Shown: positions 9,050-20,565 of the stretch, one piece after another
How the letters are laid out: each line of letters starts with the position of its first letter
Position numbering within the stretch: the first letter of the stretch is position 1
DNA from: Apoderus coryli
Taxonomy: Eukaryota > Arthropoda > Insecta > Coleoptera > Attelabidae
DNA length: 64,000 nt
Direction of reading: 5' to 3'
Assembly: GCA_911728435.2 (NCBI GenBank)
Contig: OU452199.1
Location: 43,597,253-43,661,252 of the forward strand
The notes under the pieces: generated by a model
The model's input: only the letters and a program-made list of their open reading frames with translations
Databases searched by the model: none
What the model was told of the DNA's origin: nothing
Program-made: the position numbers and the translations under genes

Positions 9050-9700
9050 AAGGAAAAAAAGGGGGCCTAGGACACTTCCCTGAGGAGTGCCGATATTAAT
9101 GTCCTCATAATCAGATCACTCTGAGTCTATCCTGACACGCAATCTACGTTGATTCAAGTATGAAAAGATCCAGTTGTTAACGTTTCCCCTCACACCCATA
9201 CAGGATAGCTTGGTCGACACAAACTGCTTATCAACCGTATCAAATGCCTTTGATAGGTCAAAGAATAAGGCAACAACATATTCTCCCCCATCAGTACGGT
9301 CCTGGATATATTGGACAAAGTCGGTGATGCATGTTTCCGTTGAAAACCCCTTCCCATGGTGATAATTCGTCAAAACTTGAGTGGCAGTTAAAAAATTAAA
9401 AATCTGGTTCGACATGACCCTCTCAAAAATCTTAGAAATTACACTCAATAAAGCTATGGGCCTGTAGTTTTCAGTATCCGTACTGTCGCCCTTTTTATAA
9501 ACAGGGATGACAACTGCTTTCTTAAGTTCTGTCGGAAAAACACCTCTCGAAACGGAACTGTTGACCAACTGACACAGAATTGTCGCAAACTCGTCGATAC
9601 AATTTTTTATCAGAAAAAGGGTAATTGATCTTCCACTGTTGATCTTTTATTAGGTAAGTTATTAATAACCGAGCTAATATCCATGTCACTGACCGGTACG
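9050..9700 (-). mobile_element. Jockey-like LINE fragment, palm N-terminal half
   Basis: The minus strand reads from about 9700 to 9050: VSDMDISSVINNLPNK, then after a frameshift IKNCIDEFATILCQLVNSSV, RGVFPTELKKAVVIPVYKKG, ENYRPIALLSVISKIFERV and FFDLSKAFDTVD (motif A with its Asp), up to GTPQGSVLGPLFF near 9060-9090. A stop follows RVRIDSE before the last block. The element ends just past motif B, so the YADD box, thumb and 3' end are missing, which is unusual because LINEs are normally 5'-truncated. It meets another LINE head to head near 9700. Confidence 0.8.
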
Positions 9701-11056
9701 AAAAACATACTCATAAGTATGATCATAAGTGATCAAAACGTAAAAATAATAACTAGATTTTTTAATATGATATACGACACTGGAAACATCCCCACAGACT
9801 GGCTTCGTTCCACATTTGTAGCCCTACCAAAATCGAATAACGTACAAAGATGTAAAGACTATCGGCTCATTAGCTTAATGAGTCATTTTTTTAAAACTGC
9901 TTCTTTGAATCATGCACACTAGACTCTACAGAAAATGCGAGGAGGTAAGCGGATTTAGTCAGTTTGGCTTCAAGAAAGGGTTTGGAACCAGAGAGGCCAT
10001 CTTCAGCCAGCAGGCATTGGTGCAAAACTGCCTTGATCAAAGAAAAAACGCCTTTATATTTCATCGACTATGAGAAGGCTTTTGATAATTTAAGACACGA
10101 ACTCCTGGTAACATATCTTCAAGAACTTGGATTGGACAATAAAGATGTAAAACTGATTGCGAATCTATACTGGCACCAGACAGCTCAAATACTACTTCAA
10201 AACTCAGTAACAACAGAGGAATTTGAAATAAAGAAAGGAGTCAGGCAGGGCTGCATTCTATCCCCAATGCTCTTCAATCTCTACGTGGAAAGGGTTTTTG
10301 CTGAGATAGTACCTGAAGGACCCATGGGTATTATAGTTAACGGTATTCCAATTAATAATAAACGAACGAAGTTTATGGTCATATCTAGAGATATCGTACC
10401 AAACGTAAATTTACAACTCAATGGAGAGGAAATAGAGCGGGTCAATAAGTTTAAATACTTGGGGTCTGTGGTGGACGACAAGTGGAACCCAGAACTTGAA
10501 ATTAGGTGCAGGATAGAACAAGCAAGAACAACTTTTCTAAAACTAAAAAAAATCCTCACCAACCGGAATTTAAACTTCCAAATCAGGTACAAAATTGTTA
10601 AATGCTATGTCTGGTCGGTTCTCCTATACGGAGCAGAAGCGAGGACGCTTAAAGCTGTTTCTATCAACCGAATTGAAGCATTCGAGATGTGGATTCTGAG
10701 ACGGATGCTAAGAATATCGTGGACGGAACACGTCAGAAACGATGATGTGCTCAGCATGGCTGGTTTGGAAGACCGAGAACTCTTCGAACACATTAAGAAG
10801 CGGAAAATCTCTTACCTGGGACACATTATACGGGGAGAGCGATACGAATTCCAACGCCTGATACTACAGGGAAAGATCGAAGGTGGAAGACGAGGCATTG
10901 GAAGGAGGAAATTGTCCTGGCTTAGAAACATACGCCCGTGGACGGGAATAAGCGACTTCCAGTCGCTCCCAGAAGCCGCCATAAATAGAATCATATGATA
11001 AGAAAAACGGAGGACGCAGGAATCTGCATGGCACCAGAAGAAGAAGAAGAAAGATT
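9701..11056 (+). mobile_element. LINE with FIDYEKAFD-type RT lacking its catalytic YADD box
   Basis: Blocks from about 9740 are VKIITRFFNMIYDTGNIP, then, after a frameshift near 9900, QFGFKKGFGTREA in another frame, FIDYEKAFDNLRHELL (motif A), GVRQGCILSPMLFNLY (motif B), NKFKYLGSVVDDKWN, IEAFEMWILRRMLRISW and GKIEGGRRGIGRRKLSWLR. This type is common in insects; I do not assign its clade. Between NGIPINN and RTKFMVIS the roughly 50 residues that normally carry YADD are missing without loss of frame, so the 344-codon frame encodes a polymerase without its second catalytic site. The 3' end is a short UTR finishing in (AGA)n at about 11035-11053, directly abutting the next element. Confidence 0.8.
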
Positions 11057-11068
11057 ATTTATTTAAAA

Positions 11069-12075
11069 ATGATTTTTTCAAATGAAGAACGGCAAAATAA
11101 GTTGTTATTGTATGCAAAAAATAATTCTGACGCGTCCTGTACAGTACGGGAGTATAGACAACAATATCCAGAAAGACAGTATCAGTCTAGAGCGACAATT
11201 ACACGTGGAAACCTCAAGTGCGAAAAGAAAAAGGCGAACTTTCCTGCAAACGAAGAAATGGATTTGAACATTCTGCTTTATTTTGAAGAAAACCTTCGAA
11301 TATCAATTCATAAAGTATCTCTAACTTTAGGACACAGAGGCTTACAAAATAGATGCTCTTTCGGAAAGGCAAGAAAGGAACTCATAAAACATTCTTACAG
11401 ACCCTATAAGATGCGAACAACGCAGCCATTATCTCGTGAACAGAAGCGAAAACGAGTTCAATTTTGCCAACAAATGCTGCAGAGAATGGTCGAAGATACA
11501 CAGTTTCTTCATAAAATTTTGTGGTCAGATGAATCTCCATTTTCAACCAGTGGAGTACCAAATAAGCAAAACCATAGATTTTGGAACACTGACAATCCAA
11601 ACTTTGTTAGAGAGGCGCGATTTCAAGGAAAACAGACGCTCAACATATGGTGTGGTATTTTAGGGAACGGCATAGTAATCATATATATTTGAATGCACAG
11701 GAAAAACTTATCTAAATTTTTTGGAAACATCTGATCGATTTTTTAGAAAATTTGTCATTGAAGCAGTTACTAGATCTTATATTCCATCATGACGGGTGTT
11801 ATGAGGAGGTGTCCTCATAACACCAGGGGTGCTAAAGACTATTTCAACAATAACTTTAGATAATGAATTGGCAAGTTTGGGACTATTCGATGGCCACCAA
11901 GCAGTTGTGATTTAATGTCTCTGGGTATATTTTTATGGGCCTATATTAAAGATAATATAGAGAGCACATGAGAGAGTTGGTTGAATTAGAAGTGAGTACC
12001 TTAATTGAAGATTTTCCAGAATTTTTAATAAACACTATTAACAACTTCATTCATTCGAAAAATGCATTTAAGTAA
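11069..12075 (+). mobile_element. Decayed IS630/mariner-type element with DUF4817-like transposase
   Basis: The 207-codon frame (11069-11692) shows a helix-turn-helix-like N-terminus (ERQNKLLLYAKNN, VREYRQQYPERQYQSRATI), a second DNA-binding region and the first catalytic block FLHKILWSDESPF with Asp154, then GVPNKQNHRFWNTDNPNFV and TLNIWCGILGN. This architecture is that of the insect transposases carrying the DUF4817 domain. Downstream, in broken frames, are remnants of the second Asp block (near 11785-11795, HHDG), FDGHQAV, FLWAYIKDNIE and LIEDFPEFLINTINNFI near 12000-12060. A 13-bp hairpin sits where the residues after the second Asp should be. Multiple stops make it inactive. Confidence 0.7.
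11795..11824. repeat. 13-bp perfect hairpin inside the transposase relic
   Basis: GGTGTTATGAGGA (11795-11807) and its exact reverse complement (11812-11824) flank a 4-base loop. It replaces the codons that normally follow the second catalytic Asp. A templated snap-back mutation would produce exactly this. Confidence 0.75.
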
Positions 12076-12202
12076 ACGGAGACAGATTCATACATCTTTT
12101 GTAGATATTTTGATTTTGTTCTCAGTTTTGTGTAAATTACTTTCAGTTCTGTTTAAAATACATTTAATTATAAAATTAATGTGTGTCCGTAAACATAAAT
12201 GA

Positions 12203-12279
12203 AATAATTTCGTGGCATAGCGGTCAACTCACAGTGTAGGTAAAACCAGTGTTTTTGTGCGCTATGCCACGAAATTATT
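12203..12279. repeat. Short inverted repeat, 20-bp arms
   Basis: Arms 12203-12222 and 12260-12279 are perfect reverse complements (ATTTCGTGGCATAGCG within the left arm) around 37 bases. It may be a mini-MITE or the end of the neighbouring transposase element. No target duplication is evident. Confidence 0.6.
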
Positions 12280-12372
12280 ATTTTCAAATACATTTCATTT
12301 TTGAAAAAGCTTTGTTTTATTGCGAATTCTTATTGAACCGTGTAAAATAGACCCAACAAATATGATATTTTT

Positions 12373-13077
12373 ACGAACGCCTATGTAAATAAAAATTTTA
12401 TGCTGCATTTTCTAGGATATCTTATGTCAAAGCTATATATAATTAGCCAATTTTTTGTGGTATATTTGGGAAACGTTTTTTTTTTCGTTTTTGACTCTTT
12501 TTTTAGACTATTTACGAACGCCTATGTAAATAAAAATTTTATGCTGCATTTTCTAGGATATCTTATGTCAAAGCTATATATAATTAGCCAATTTTTTGTG
12601 GTATATTTGGGAAACGTTTTTTTTTTCGTTTTTGACTCTTTTTTTAGACTATTTTCGAACGCCTGTGTGAACCAATTCTTTTATGGAATATTTTTTAGCT
12701 TATATTGTATCCCAACTATGAAAAATTATTCCATATTTCGAATAAGTTTAGGAAATATATATTTTTTATGTTTTGACCCCTTTTCCACAATTTACGAACG
12801 CCTATGAAAGTAAGTTATTTATGACGCATTTTATAGGTTATATTCTATCAAAACTATAAATAACTAGTTAATATTTCTGCTTTGTTTAAGAAATACGTTT
12901 TTTTTAAATCTTTTTTACCCCATTTTACACTATTTTCGAACACCAATGTGGTCTACTAGTCTATGTTCAATATTTTAGGTTAAATTCAATTAAATGCGTA
13001 AAAAATTATGCAGTATTTCGGATAAGATTAAGAACTATGATTTTTTTTTAATTTTTGAACCCTCTTTTAAACCCCTT
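12373..13077. repeat. Tandem array, about 141-bp unit, five copies
   Basis: Units begin with an ACGAACGCC-like motif at 12373, 12514, 12655, 12794 and 12936, so spacing is 141, 141, 139 and 142 bp. The first two are nearly identical, a recent duplication; the later ones are progressively diverged. Each carries a T-rich tract with TTTTTTCGTTTTTGA-like sequence. The long open frame across units 1 and 2 only reflects the repeat. A diverged copy lies at 52527-52680. Confidence 0.85.
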
Positions 13078-15540
13078 GCCTACCCTCAATGTTTCCCAAA
13101 ATCTAATCAGCTCCTTGCCATGTCCAATAGTATTTTTGTACCAAATTTGGTTAAAATCTGTTAAGCGGTTTTTGCTTTTTCGTGGAGAAAAGAATCTTTA
13201 ATAATACAATATAATATACAGGGTGTTCCATTTAAAATATATAACTGTGATTCCTAACACGTTACGGGGACATCCTGTATATACGATAATATATGCCCTA
13301 AATAGCTTATATCCAGTTCTAAAACTTTTGCATTTAACGTTTTCTTCTACAGGGTGAAACAACAAAGTTACAGGGGCTATGCGTTGATAAATGATCATCC
13401 AGTACCTTGCTGAAATTCAACGGGTATTAATAATAATTTCAGTACAGTGGGGTCCAGATATAGCTGTTGCAATATTATGTAAACGCTCGCAATATGTGAT
13501 TTGCATCTGGATCACTTCCAACTACAGTGGTCGTTGTGAGTTGTACGTATTTATTGAACCTTTATTTGCATTTTAAAAATAAATTCATTGGAGTTTTAGT
13601 TTTGAATTCTTGGCCCAACTATAATTCTTTATTTATTATTTTTGCCTATTCGATACTTTCCTTATTGAAATTTTAATATTTATTTCGAAACATTTTAGAA
13701 CAAGGTCTGCTTCCATTTTCTTCGAAAATACCGCTATCGCGGAATAAACTCTTCTTAGTAAGAGCCTTTGTTGTTTAAGCAGGAAGATTTGCTGATTGAT
13801 GACCTTAGGCTTAAACTCCTTAAAAGCGATCGATAACCGTTGTTACTGAAGAGGAGTGATAAATTAGAGAAATATTTGTGGAGATTTAATTATGATTTCC
13901 TAGATAGCTGAGTATTTCATGATTCATAAAATTGGCTGCGGCAAACTTAATTTGTACCTTCGAGAATTTTAAAACGTAAAATTCAAACACCGCATTAGAT
14001 AAACTTTGTCGACACCTTCTGCTATTTGACTATAAACCCTGCGCTATTTAAACAGCAATATCAAACAGAGCTTACAACAAAACAAAAACTAACACCCGCT
14101 TGATATTGTAAATGGACCGATGCGTTGGGACACTTCTCTAAACTTGGGATAATATTATACTTTTATATAAAGCAAAAAACTCGATTCTTGGAGTAAGAGA
14201 TAAAAATATACTCAACTACAGACAGATTTTTCTTTAGTATACCTAATATAAAGAGTTCTCTTTGATTTAATGTAAAAGAAAGTGGCAATTTTCGCCTTTG
14301 CTAAGAATTTTTTTATACATTTTTTATTTAAAAGAGAAAAGATTTAAAATATATTAAAGTTACAGAGGAAAAAGTAATATACACCCAAGTAGGTATTTAT
14401 TTTTTCGTGGCATCGATGAAAATATAAATTTGACCTTGCTACACCCTTTGTCTTAAAGTCAGGGTCGGATTTGATGTTAATGTGTAGTTTCCAAAGCATA
14501 TTTATATTTTCCAAACAGGCTAGTAAATATAAATATGTTACAAAAATCGTCCTTCTTATAAACACGGAATAATTAATTCGAACAATGACGCTGTCATGGC
14601 ATAAATGTATTTTATTATACACGGTGTACCTCAGGAAAAGTCGGCGATAAGTATTGAAAAAGTACAAAACGGAAAGCTATGAAAATTTGGAAGTTCCACG
14701 GGGGGTCACCCCGTATATTGGCAATGTTTTGCAAACTTTAGCCGTTTTAAATCTACATACGAAGAGAAGGGCCGCGCTAAAAAACATTGAGATAACGACG
14801 GATATAACCCTATTGAAGTTCCCTGAGACGATTAGACCATTTCCAGATGGCAGTCTATCTGGCTGTGTGTATTCTTTCACTTTAAGCAATTGAGCTAAGT
14901 TTCGGGGAGTCCTAGGATGAACCAATTAGTTTTGGTTGAAATCGCTTTAGCCCTGTGATAGGGGTGAACACAACCACTAAATTTTCAAACAGCAGTAGGG
15001 GTCGAGTGATATATCATTTTAAAGCATTTTTTATCTGCTTTACAGAGATAGGTCGGTTTTGATATTTGTCCCTATAATTCTTGAGAAAATTGCGTTTAAA
15101 TTATCACCAGTTAGGTAGATGGAATCTATCTTATTAGAATTGTAATACAATAATTTCAAAGAGGGTTTCATGGGGTGCGCTTCGCTTGCTGAAGGTTCTG
15201 AGTTCGAATGCCAGACCTGGCAATACTTTTGTTTTTCTAATTTTTGAATAAAGTAGTTAATTAGGACTGTCACCGTGAAGAGTCGAACCAATGGCATAAC
15301 ACCTGGAGTGAGAGATCAGACTGGTGACTTGGTCTCCCAACCTTTGGCGGTGGCACGTGTTTTGTGGAGAGAAGTTTAAATCGACACTTTAATGGTGGGC
15401 TGGCGGTTCGCTGTACAACATGTGAGAACAACCCTAGTATGTTTTTCGTACCGGTCAGTATGTTTTTCGATCTTTACATATATTATTTACAAAATGCCAG
15501 TTATTATTGTTATGTTTACTCTTTGCTCATTCAAGTTAAA
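13078..15540. other. No gene; a micro-MITE and repeat-like DNA
   Basis: No gene is recognisable. At 13219-13277 is a 59-bp unit starting CAGGGTGTTCC and ending GGGGACATCCTG, flanked by TA (13217-13218, 13278-13279). The stretch 14640-15000 is richer in GC than its surroundings and looks like an old repeat. Around 15170-15220 a GAGTTCGAATGCC motif resembles an RNA polymerase III B box but no tRNA fold is supported. Confidence 0.45.
13219..13277. mobile_element. 59-bp TA-flanked micro-MITE (CAGGGTGT family)
   Basis: Ends CAGGGTGTTCC and (reverse) CAGGATGTCCCC, with TA on each side. The ends match those of the 1959-bp foldback at 25643-27601, so it may be an extreme deletion derivative of that Tc1/mariner-type family. 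Confidence 0.5.
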
Positions 15541-15544
15541 ATCC

Positions 15545-15790
15545 TCAAAAAAGAACGAGTAATATAGTCTTGATAAATATGGAAACGTAGAGCGATCCCA
15601 GAATAGATCCTTGAAGTACTTCATATTACACCGTTCCTGGATTTGTCCTTGTACGTTCTAATACACAAGTATGATGGTATGATGTAAAACTGAAAGAAAA
15701 TTTTCGTGGTCAATAGTATCAAAGGCCTTTGAGTAGTCTAAAAGTATTAATTTATATCACGTAATCTAGTTTAAGCAAAAGTTGAAAAAC
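15545..15790 (-). pseudogene. LINE RT fragment with internal deletion
   Basis: On the minus strand, LILLDYSKAFDTIDHENF matches motif A of LINE reverse transcriptases, and about 90 bp on, VLQGSILGSLYVSIFIKTI matches motif B (GVPQGSILGPLLF). The segment between is shortened and contains stops and frameshifts. Both ends are truncated. Confidence 0.6.
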
Positions 15791-17054
15791 ATTAGATCTT
15801 TAGATTAGACTTTAAGAAATATTTACTGCAGGCATAATTGACCGAAATCCAGATCTTAATGTAGATGGAAAAACCTTTCTGTTAACTTTAATTGAAAGCT
15901 TACAAAGATTCAATCTAATCTAATCATTTTTGTTATACACAAATCATAAATCCAATTAAATCTCGAACAATAAAAATATTTCATTTGTCTTTACTATCTC
16001 CAACATAAAGTAAATCGAATTTTAAAAGTGTCTATAAGGAAAACTTCATCTCGTGTTTCTGCAGATTACCTATCAAAATACTTGTTTTTTCTCTATTCAC
16101 ACTGGTCTCTATAAGGATTTAGCACTTTGAAGAGAAAGTTTTTCCAAAAGAAAAAAGGTTTACTCCATAGAGAATTTTAGTTTTCTGTTTGCGCTTGTAA
16201 TCAGAGATGGCCTCGTTAATCTTACACAAAAGGCAGGATATGCTTGCCTGGACCCAGGAGAATTACGTTCAGTGTTTCATAAAACGGTGGAGTTATGGTC
16301 TTTGTTATGGCCTTTTTATTCGCTACATCAAATGAGAATAATTATTAAATTAACACTATTTTTCCTTGCAAGGCTGGTAAAAACATCTTTGCAAAGACTA
16401 TTTTTGAAATTTCAATCATCTATTCAGTTCAAAGTGTACCAACGGAAGTGACAGAATCGGAACCTTTTACAGGATGACGCTGCGAGAACAATCGACAATA
16501 TTTTGATGAAGATAAGGCCTTCTTCTGTTATAGGGTATTAGATTCAGGATTTTTGCTGTGAGATGGTTTTCAAATCCACTGCCATGTGTTATGGCGCACG
16601 TTGGCAATCATTTGTCGATTTAATGGCCACAAAATATCCAGTGTGCCTTCCTGAGCCTTGTATAAAAATGGTTGCGGTGTCCAAGAGTGTTGTTTTCGTC
16701 CTGGCCCTCTTCATCATATGAGTGTTTTTCCCAATTTTCTTGATATGGAGACTGAGTGGTTTCTATAAGGATAGTTTTATCGTCGCTCTCCTCAATTTCC
16801 AATAAAGAGAACTGGGCGTCGAAACTTATCGATATTTGTAGCTTAAATAAAGTCCTTGTGACATCCTGTATAAAGTAATCCTGCTTATCCACCATCCAGC
16901 GAAACCCCAACATATATAGAGCGTAATAATGCGCCCAGATTGTGAACTTATAACTCGGCAATGTGCAATTTTGAGAATTTAATATGTCAAAGGAAATGGA
17001 ACACATTTCAATTCGTCTTTGCAATTATACCTCTAATTAATTAAAATCTTCCAG
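15791..17054. other. No assigned gene; one unexplained open frame
   Basis: Nothing recognisable apart from an unbroken 134-codon frame on the minus strand (16620-17024). It begins MQRRIEMCSISFDILN and contains an acidic stretch (LLEIEESDDKTILIE). It shows no family motif, signal peptide or splice signals that I can defend, and may be chance or an eroded element. Confidence 0.4.
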
Positions 17055-17801
17055 TAGCGCTATTCTGTACACGTTTCCGAGAGCCGTCGGTATCGGTAAT
17101 TCTCACTTACCGACAGCCGTCGGCAAGTTGCTTCGTGCGGCATTCTGTATGCTCTAGTACCGACCGATATCGGTAATTTGAGTCGACAAAGATCGGTATC
17201 TCACCGTGTCCTCGTTGACCCCACGGTGGACGTTACCGATATTTGTTGATCGATTATTGGATCATTATTGATGTTTTGGTTGGAATTGCGGATTATTATT
17301 TAAGTATATTTGGACTATACGGTGATTTTACAGTGTAGTGTCTAAATTAGAATTATTAGATACCTATGTAGTTAAGTTTCGGTGTCAATATATTATAATT
17401 TGATTTGATTCTTCTTAAAACGCCATTACATGTTAGGTATTTTAATCGACAGTGCTTTATTGTCTTATTGTTTAAAACACATTCTAATTTACAAACCAAT
17501 GCATTTTGCACCATTTTCTTGCAGACATCTTACATTCAAACTTAAAACGTCGCACAAATTACAAATGACACAACAAAATATTTGTTATTTGTTTACAAAT
17601 ACTTATCTCACTGTTCATTGGCTGAACGTACCGATTCGATTGATGTCACTTGCAAGCCGACACTTGACGGTTGCATTTCCGACTGTCGGTAACCGTGGCA
17701 TACAGAATAGCGTCGTTTTGATTAAATCGGTTGCGCAACCGTTGGATGTCGGTAACATACCGATACCGACGATTGTCGATACAGGGTACAGAATAGCGCT
17801 A
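17055..17801. mobile_element. Non-autonomous TIR element, 747 bp
   Basis: A perfect 16-bp terminal inverted repeat, TAGCGCTATTCTGTAC, lies at 17055-17070 and 17786-17801. CAG follows and precedes the ends (17052-17054 and 17802-17804), a possible 3-bp target duplication. Subterminal regions carry repeated inverted motifs with CATTCTGTATGC and many TCGGTA/TACCGA blocks, more GC-rich than the AT-rich middle. A 3-bp duplication would suit PIF/Harbinger, but the superfamily is not established. No transposase is encoded; a 164-codon frame at 17430-17924 crosses the right end and is not credible. Confidence 0.75.
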
Positions 17802-17804
17802 CAG

Positions 17805-18118
17805 AGCGACGATGAAGAACGAATCGTAACGGTAATATGTAAGACGCTACTCCGAACTATTCTTTTTAGGTATCTATTAATAATTATTATGACAGGTTGT
17901 CCTAGTTTTTTAATTAATGTATGAGACATGTTGAAATCAGTTAAAACTAAATAATTCTCTGCATCGATGTTATTCCGTTCGCATCCCAAAAAAATTAAAA
18001 CAAAAACATGTCTAGGTACATAACTTGTCTTGAAAAGAACACTCACTACTAAAGTTAGGTTAAATTCTTCCTTAATTATAGCTATTTACTAAGACCTACT
18101 ATCGCTAAGGCCTACTAT
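17805..18118. other. No gene recognised
   Basis: About 310 bp of unassigned DNA between the TIR element and the tail of the CR1-like LINE. Confidence 0.4.
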
Positions 18119-19570
18119 ATTATTATTATTATTATTAGTCGTAAAACAGTAAATGGTAAAACCGATGAAACTGTTGCTCAGTTCCTCATTTGAGGATTTT
18201 GAAATATTGATGTCATCCTCACTAATCTTCTATAGCCAGTAGTGGACCAACTGATCGCCATGGTCCTCCATGAAATTGTCCAGCCTGTTCTTAAAGCTGT
18301 CAACCGTTTGCGCCATTATCACCTCTTCAGGTAATGAATTCCATGCATATACAACTCTGTTTGTTATAAAATTCTTCCGAGGAAGTCTAGCACATCTCTC
18401 CTTGTCAAGTTTCTTACTATTGCCACTCAGATTAGGATTTCTAGCAGGATAAAATACATCGAGATTCACCGAGTAGTAGCCACTAAGTATCTTGCATGTT
18501 TGAATTAGATCGCCTTGTTGTCGTCGATCATAAAGACATGTCAAATTTAAAAGCCTCAATCGCTCCTCATATGGTATATGGCTAAGTGCATGAGGTAGCT
18601 TAGTGAATCTCCTCTGAACCCTTTCCAATGCCTCTATGTCCTTAATGAAGTAGGGGGACCAAACGCTGTTGGCATATGCCAATAGTGGTCTGACATACGA
18701 TTTATACAATTGCAATATTAGAGAGTTTGATCTCGATTTGAAAGCTCTCTGTATCAGATACCACAGTCTATTAGCTTTCTTCACTGTGGCGGAAATATGG
18801 GCCTCCCACTTCAAATCCGCTGTTACTATGACACCAAGATCCTTCTGCTGATTTACAGATTTAACGGCATTTCCATTGATGAAATATGGAGTCCTGGGAT
18901 TATTAGCTCCGATGTGTAGTACCTGACACTTCTCCAAATTCAAGTTCATACACCAAACCGCCGACCAGGACACTACCCCATCTATGTCGATGTGGAATTC
19001 ATTATCGTCTCGCAGTGGGTTACAAAACAATTTGGTGTTATCAGCAAAGAAGCTCATGTTTGACGTGATGGTTCTTGTTAAGTCTGACATATATGCCAGA
19101 CAAAGCAATGGCCCCAGTACAGACCCCTGCGGGACACCACTCAAGACCGGCAATTTAGCGGATAATGCACCATTCGCTCTAACTTGGACAATTCTTTTTG
19201 AAAGAAACATCTCAATCCACCTTAGGAGTGCCCCCCGCACGCCGCAATGCTCCAATTTCAGCAACAATCGAGCAAATGGCACTCTGTCGAATACTTTCTC
19301 AAAATCCAGATACAACACATCCGTAGGCTGACCAACATCATTATGGCTGGTCCACACATTGAGGCATTCCAGAAGATTCGACTCCACCGACCTCTTGGGC
19401 ATAAACCCATGTTGTTCATTGGGAATAATATTTGATTCAACTAGAAATGAAGTCATATTTTTGGTAATGACTTTCTCCATGCATTTACAAAGTGCGCAGG
19501 TCAAACTAATAGGTCGATAATTTTCTGCAGCGAACTTGTCACCCTTTTTAAATATAGGTATCACGACAGC
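18119..19570 (-). mobile_element. CR1/Jockey-type LINE, nearly full RT with a dead active site
   Basis: The minus-strand frame (18230-19606, 458 codons) holds a reverse transcriptase: SAVVIPIFKKGDK, NYRPISLTCALCKCMEKV, HGFMPKRSVESNLLE, LYLDFEKVFDRVP (motif A, Asp101), SGVPQGSVLGPLL (motif B), SFFADNTKLF (motif C, Asn190 for the second Asp), DLGVIVTADLKWEAHI and LERVQRRFTKL. The first residues up to about 10 belong to flanking DNA. The 3' UTR runs to an (ATT)n tail at 18119-18138. The element is 5'-truncated before the endonuclease. The long open frame suggests moderate age, but Asp-to-Asn in the FADD box should abolish polymerisation. Confidence 0.85.
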
Positions 19571-19606
19571 AGACAGATTATACAGGACGAAATGGTAAAA
19601 CCACAA

Positions 19607-20364
19607 AAACCAAATTTGACTAACTCAACCCTACTGAGTTCGATGTAAACTGAAACCAGTAAAACGAATAAAACAAATGATTCTGTTTCATCTTGAAGCC
19701 GCTGCTTATCATGCGGAAAGATCCCAAAGGGAGAAGGCGTTAGTGATACTTCATCATACAATCGTTTTTAATAGTTGAAGAGATACTTGCATAATATTAC
19801 TTTCTAAGGTTGCTGTTAGTATTCGCCTCGAACCACGGAATTTAACAAAAATGCCAAAGAAAACTCTTTTTTACAAACATCAAATGAAAACTTGTATGTA
19901 CTGCACTTTCTACATGAAATGCCCGCTGGTTATGTTATAGAAGCAGGAATCAAATCAAATATAATTTGATATGGGACGATGGAAAAAAATCTTATATCGA
20001 ACTTCAACGGATAAACTTTTTTTTTATTCGTTTTTCCCACATACGATATAGAAAGGGCAAGCCAGTCAAACTGAAATGAAAATAAGCGAAGCAATTGGAG
20101 TATACCGGATATCCGGAAAGTCAGAGATAGTTCAGAATATCTCGCATTGTTTTGATAATATCAAATTGTTCATTTTGCCTTTGCTTCTCTTATTTATGAC
20201 CCTTTGCAGACGTCACCTATAGTACGATACAAATAATAAAATTTCTACGTCATTTTGATACCTCATCACAAAGCTTGCTACGCTGAAAAAATCTTCAGGC
20301 AGTGTTTGGGAAGAGGTAAGTATAATAATTGTTGGTCTCTTTCTCTAGTAAAGTATTCATGATT
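19607..20364. other. No gene recognised
   Basis: About 750 bp between LINE pieces. A stretch near 19690-19760 translates to FHLEAAAYHAERSQREKAL, which vaguely recalls a helix found in some insect transposon proteins but is too short to assign. Confidence 0.4.
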
Positions 20365-20557
20365 GTCTCCAGTCTACTGATTGTATGAGAACTCGGTCGA
20401 TATATACATTTTGACCCCAAACCACTATACTATGGGAGATCGCTGAGTAAATCGAACCATAATACACCGCCATTAACGCCTCAAAATCATGAAAGTCGTT
20501 AAGGAATTTAAAACACGTAGATTTTGACTCACCTTTTTGCATAGGTGGTCTGTTATA
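20365..20557 (-). pseudogene. LINE RT thumb fragment interrupted by a hAT element
   Basis: The minus strand reads FKFLNDFHDFEALMAVYYG and SIYSAISHSIVVWGQNVYID, matching the thumb block (LxxxYYALxxSxLxYGIxxWG) of Jockey-like reverse transcriptases. It is cut by the hAT insertion on its upstream side and ends before the QKRAVR block. Confidence 0.6.
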
Positions 20558-20565
20558 CATGAACA

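Noticed and set aside
12400..12807. 135-codon membrane-protein-like frame
   Set aside because: It is an artefact of reading across the T-rich 141-bp repeat units.
15165..15230. tRNA gene or tRNA-derived SINE head
   Set aside because: A B-box-like GAGTTCGAATGCC is present, but no A box at proper spacing and no cloverleaf could be folded.
16620..17024. 134-codon host gene on the minus strand
   Set aside because: No domain, signal peptide, splice context or codon evidence; left as an unexplained frame.
18151..19602. 13-bp target duplication (AAATGGTAAAACC at 18151 and 19590) of the CR1-like LINE
   Set aside because: The first copy lies inside the element's 3' UTR, between the coding region and the (ATT)n tail, so it cannot be a flanking duplication.
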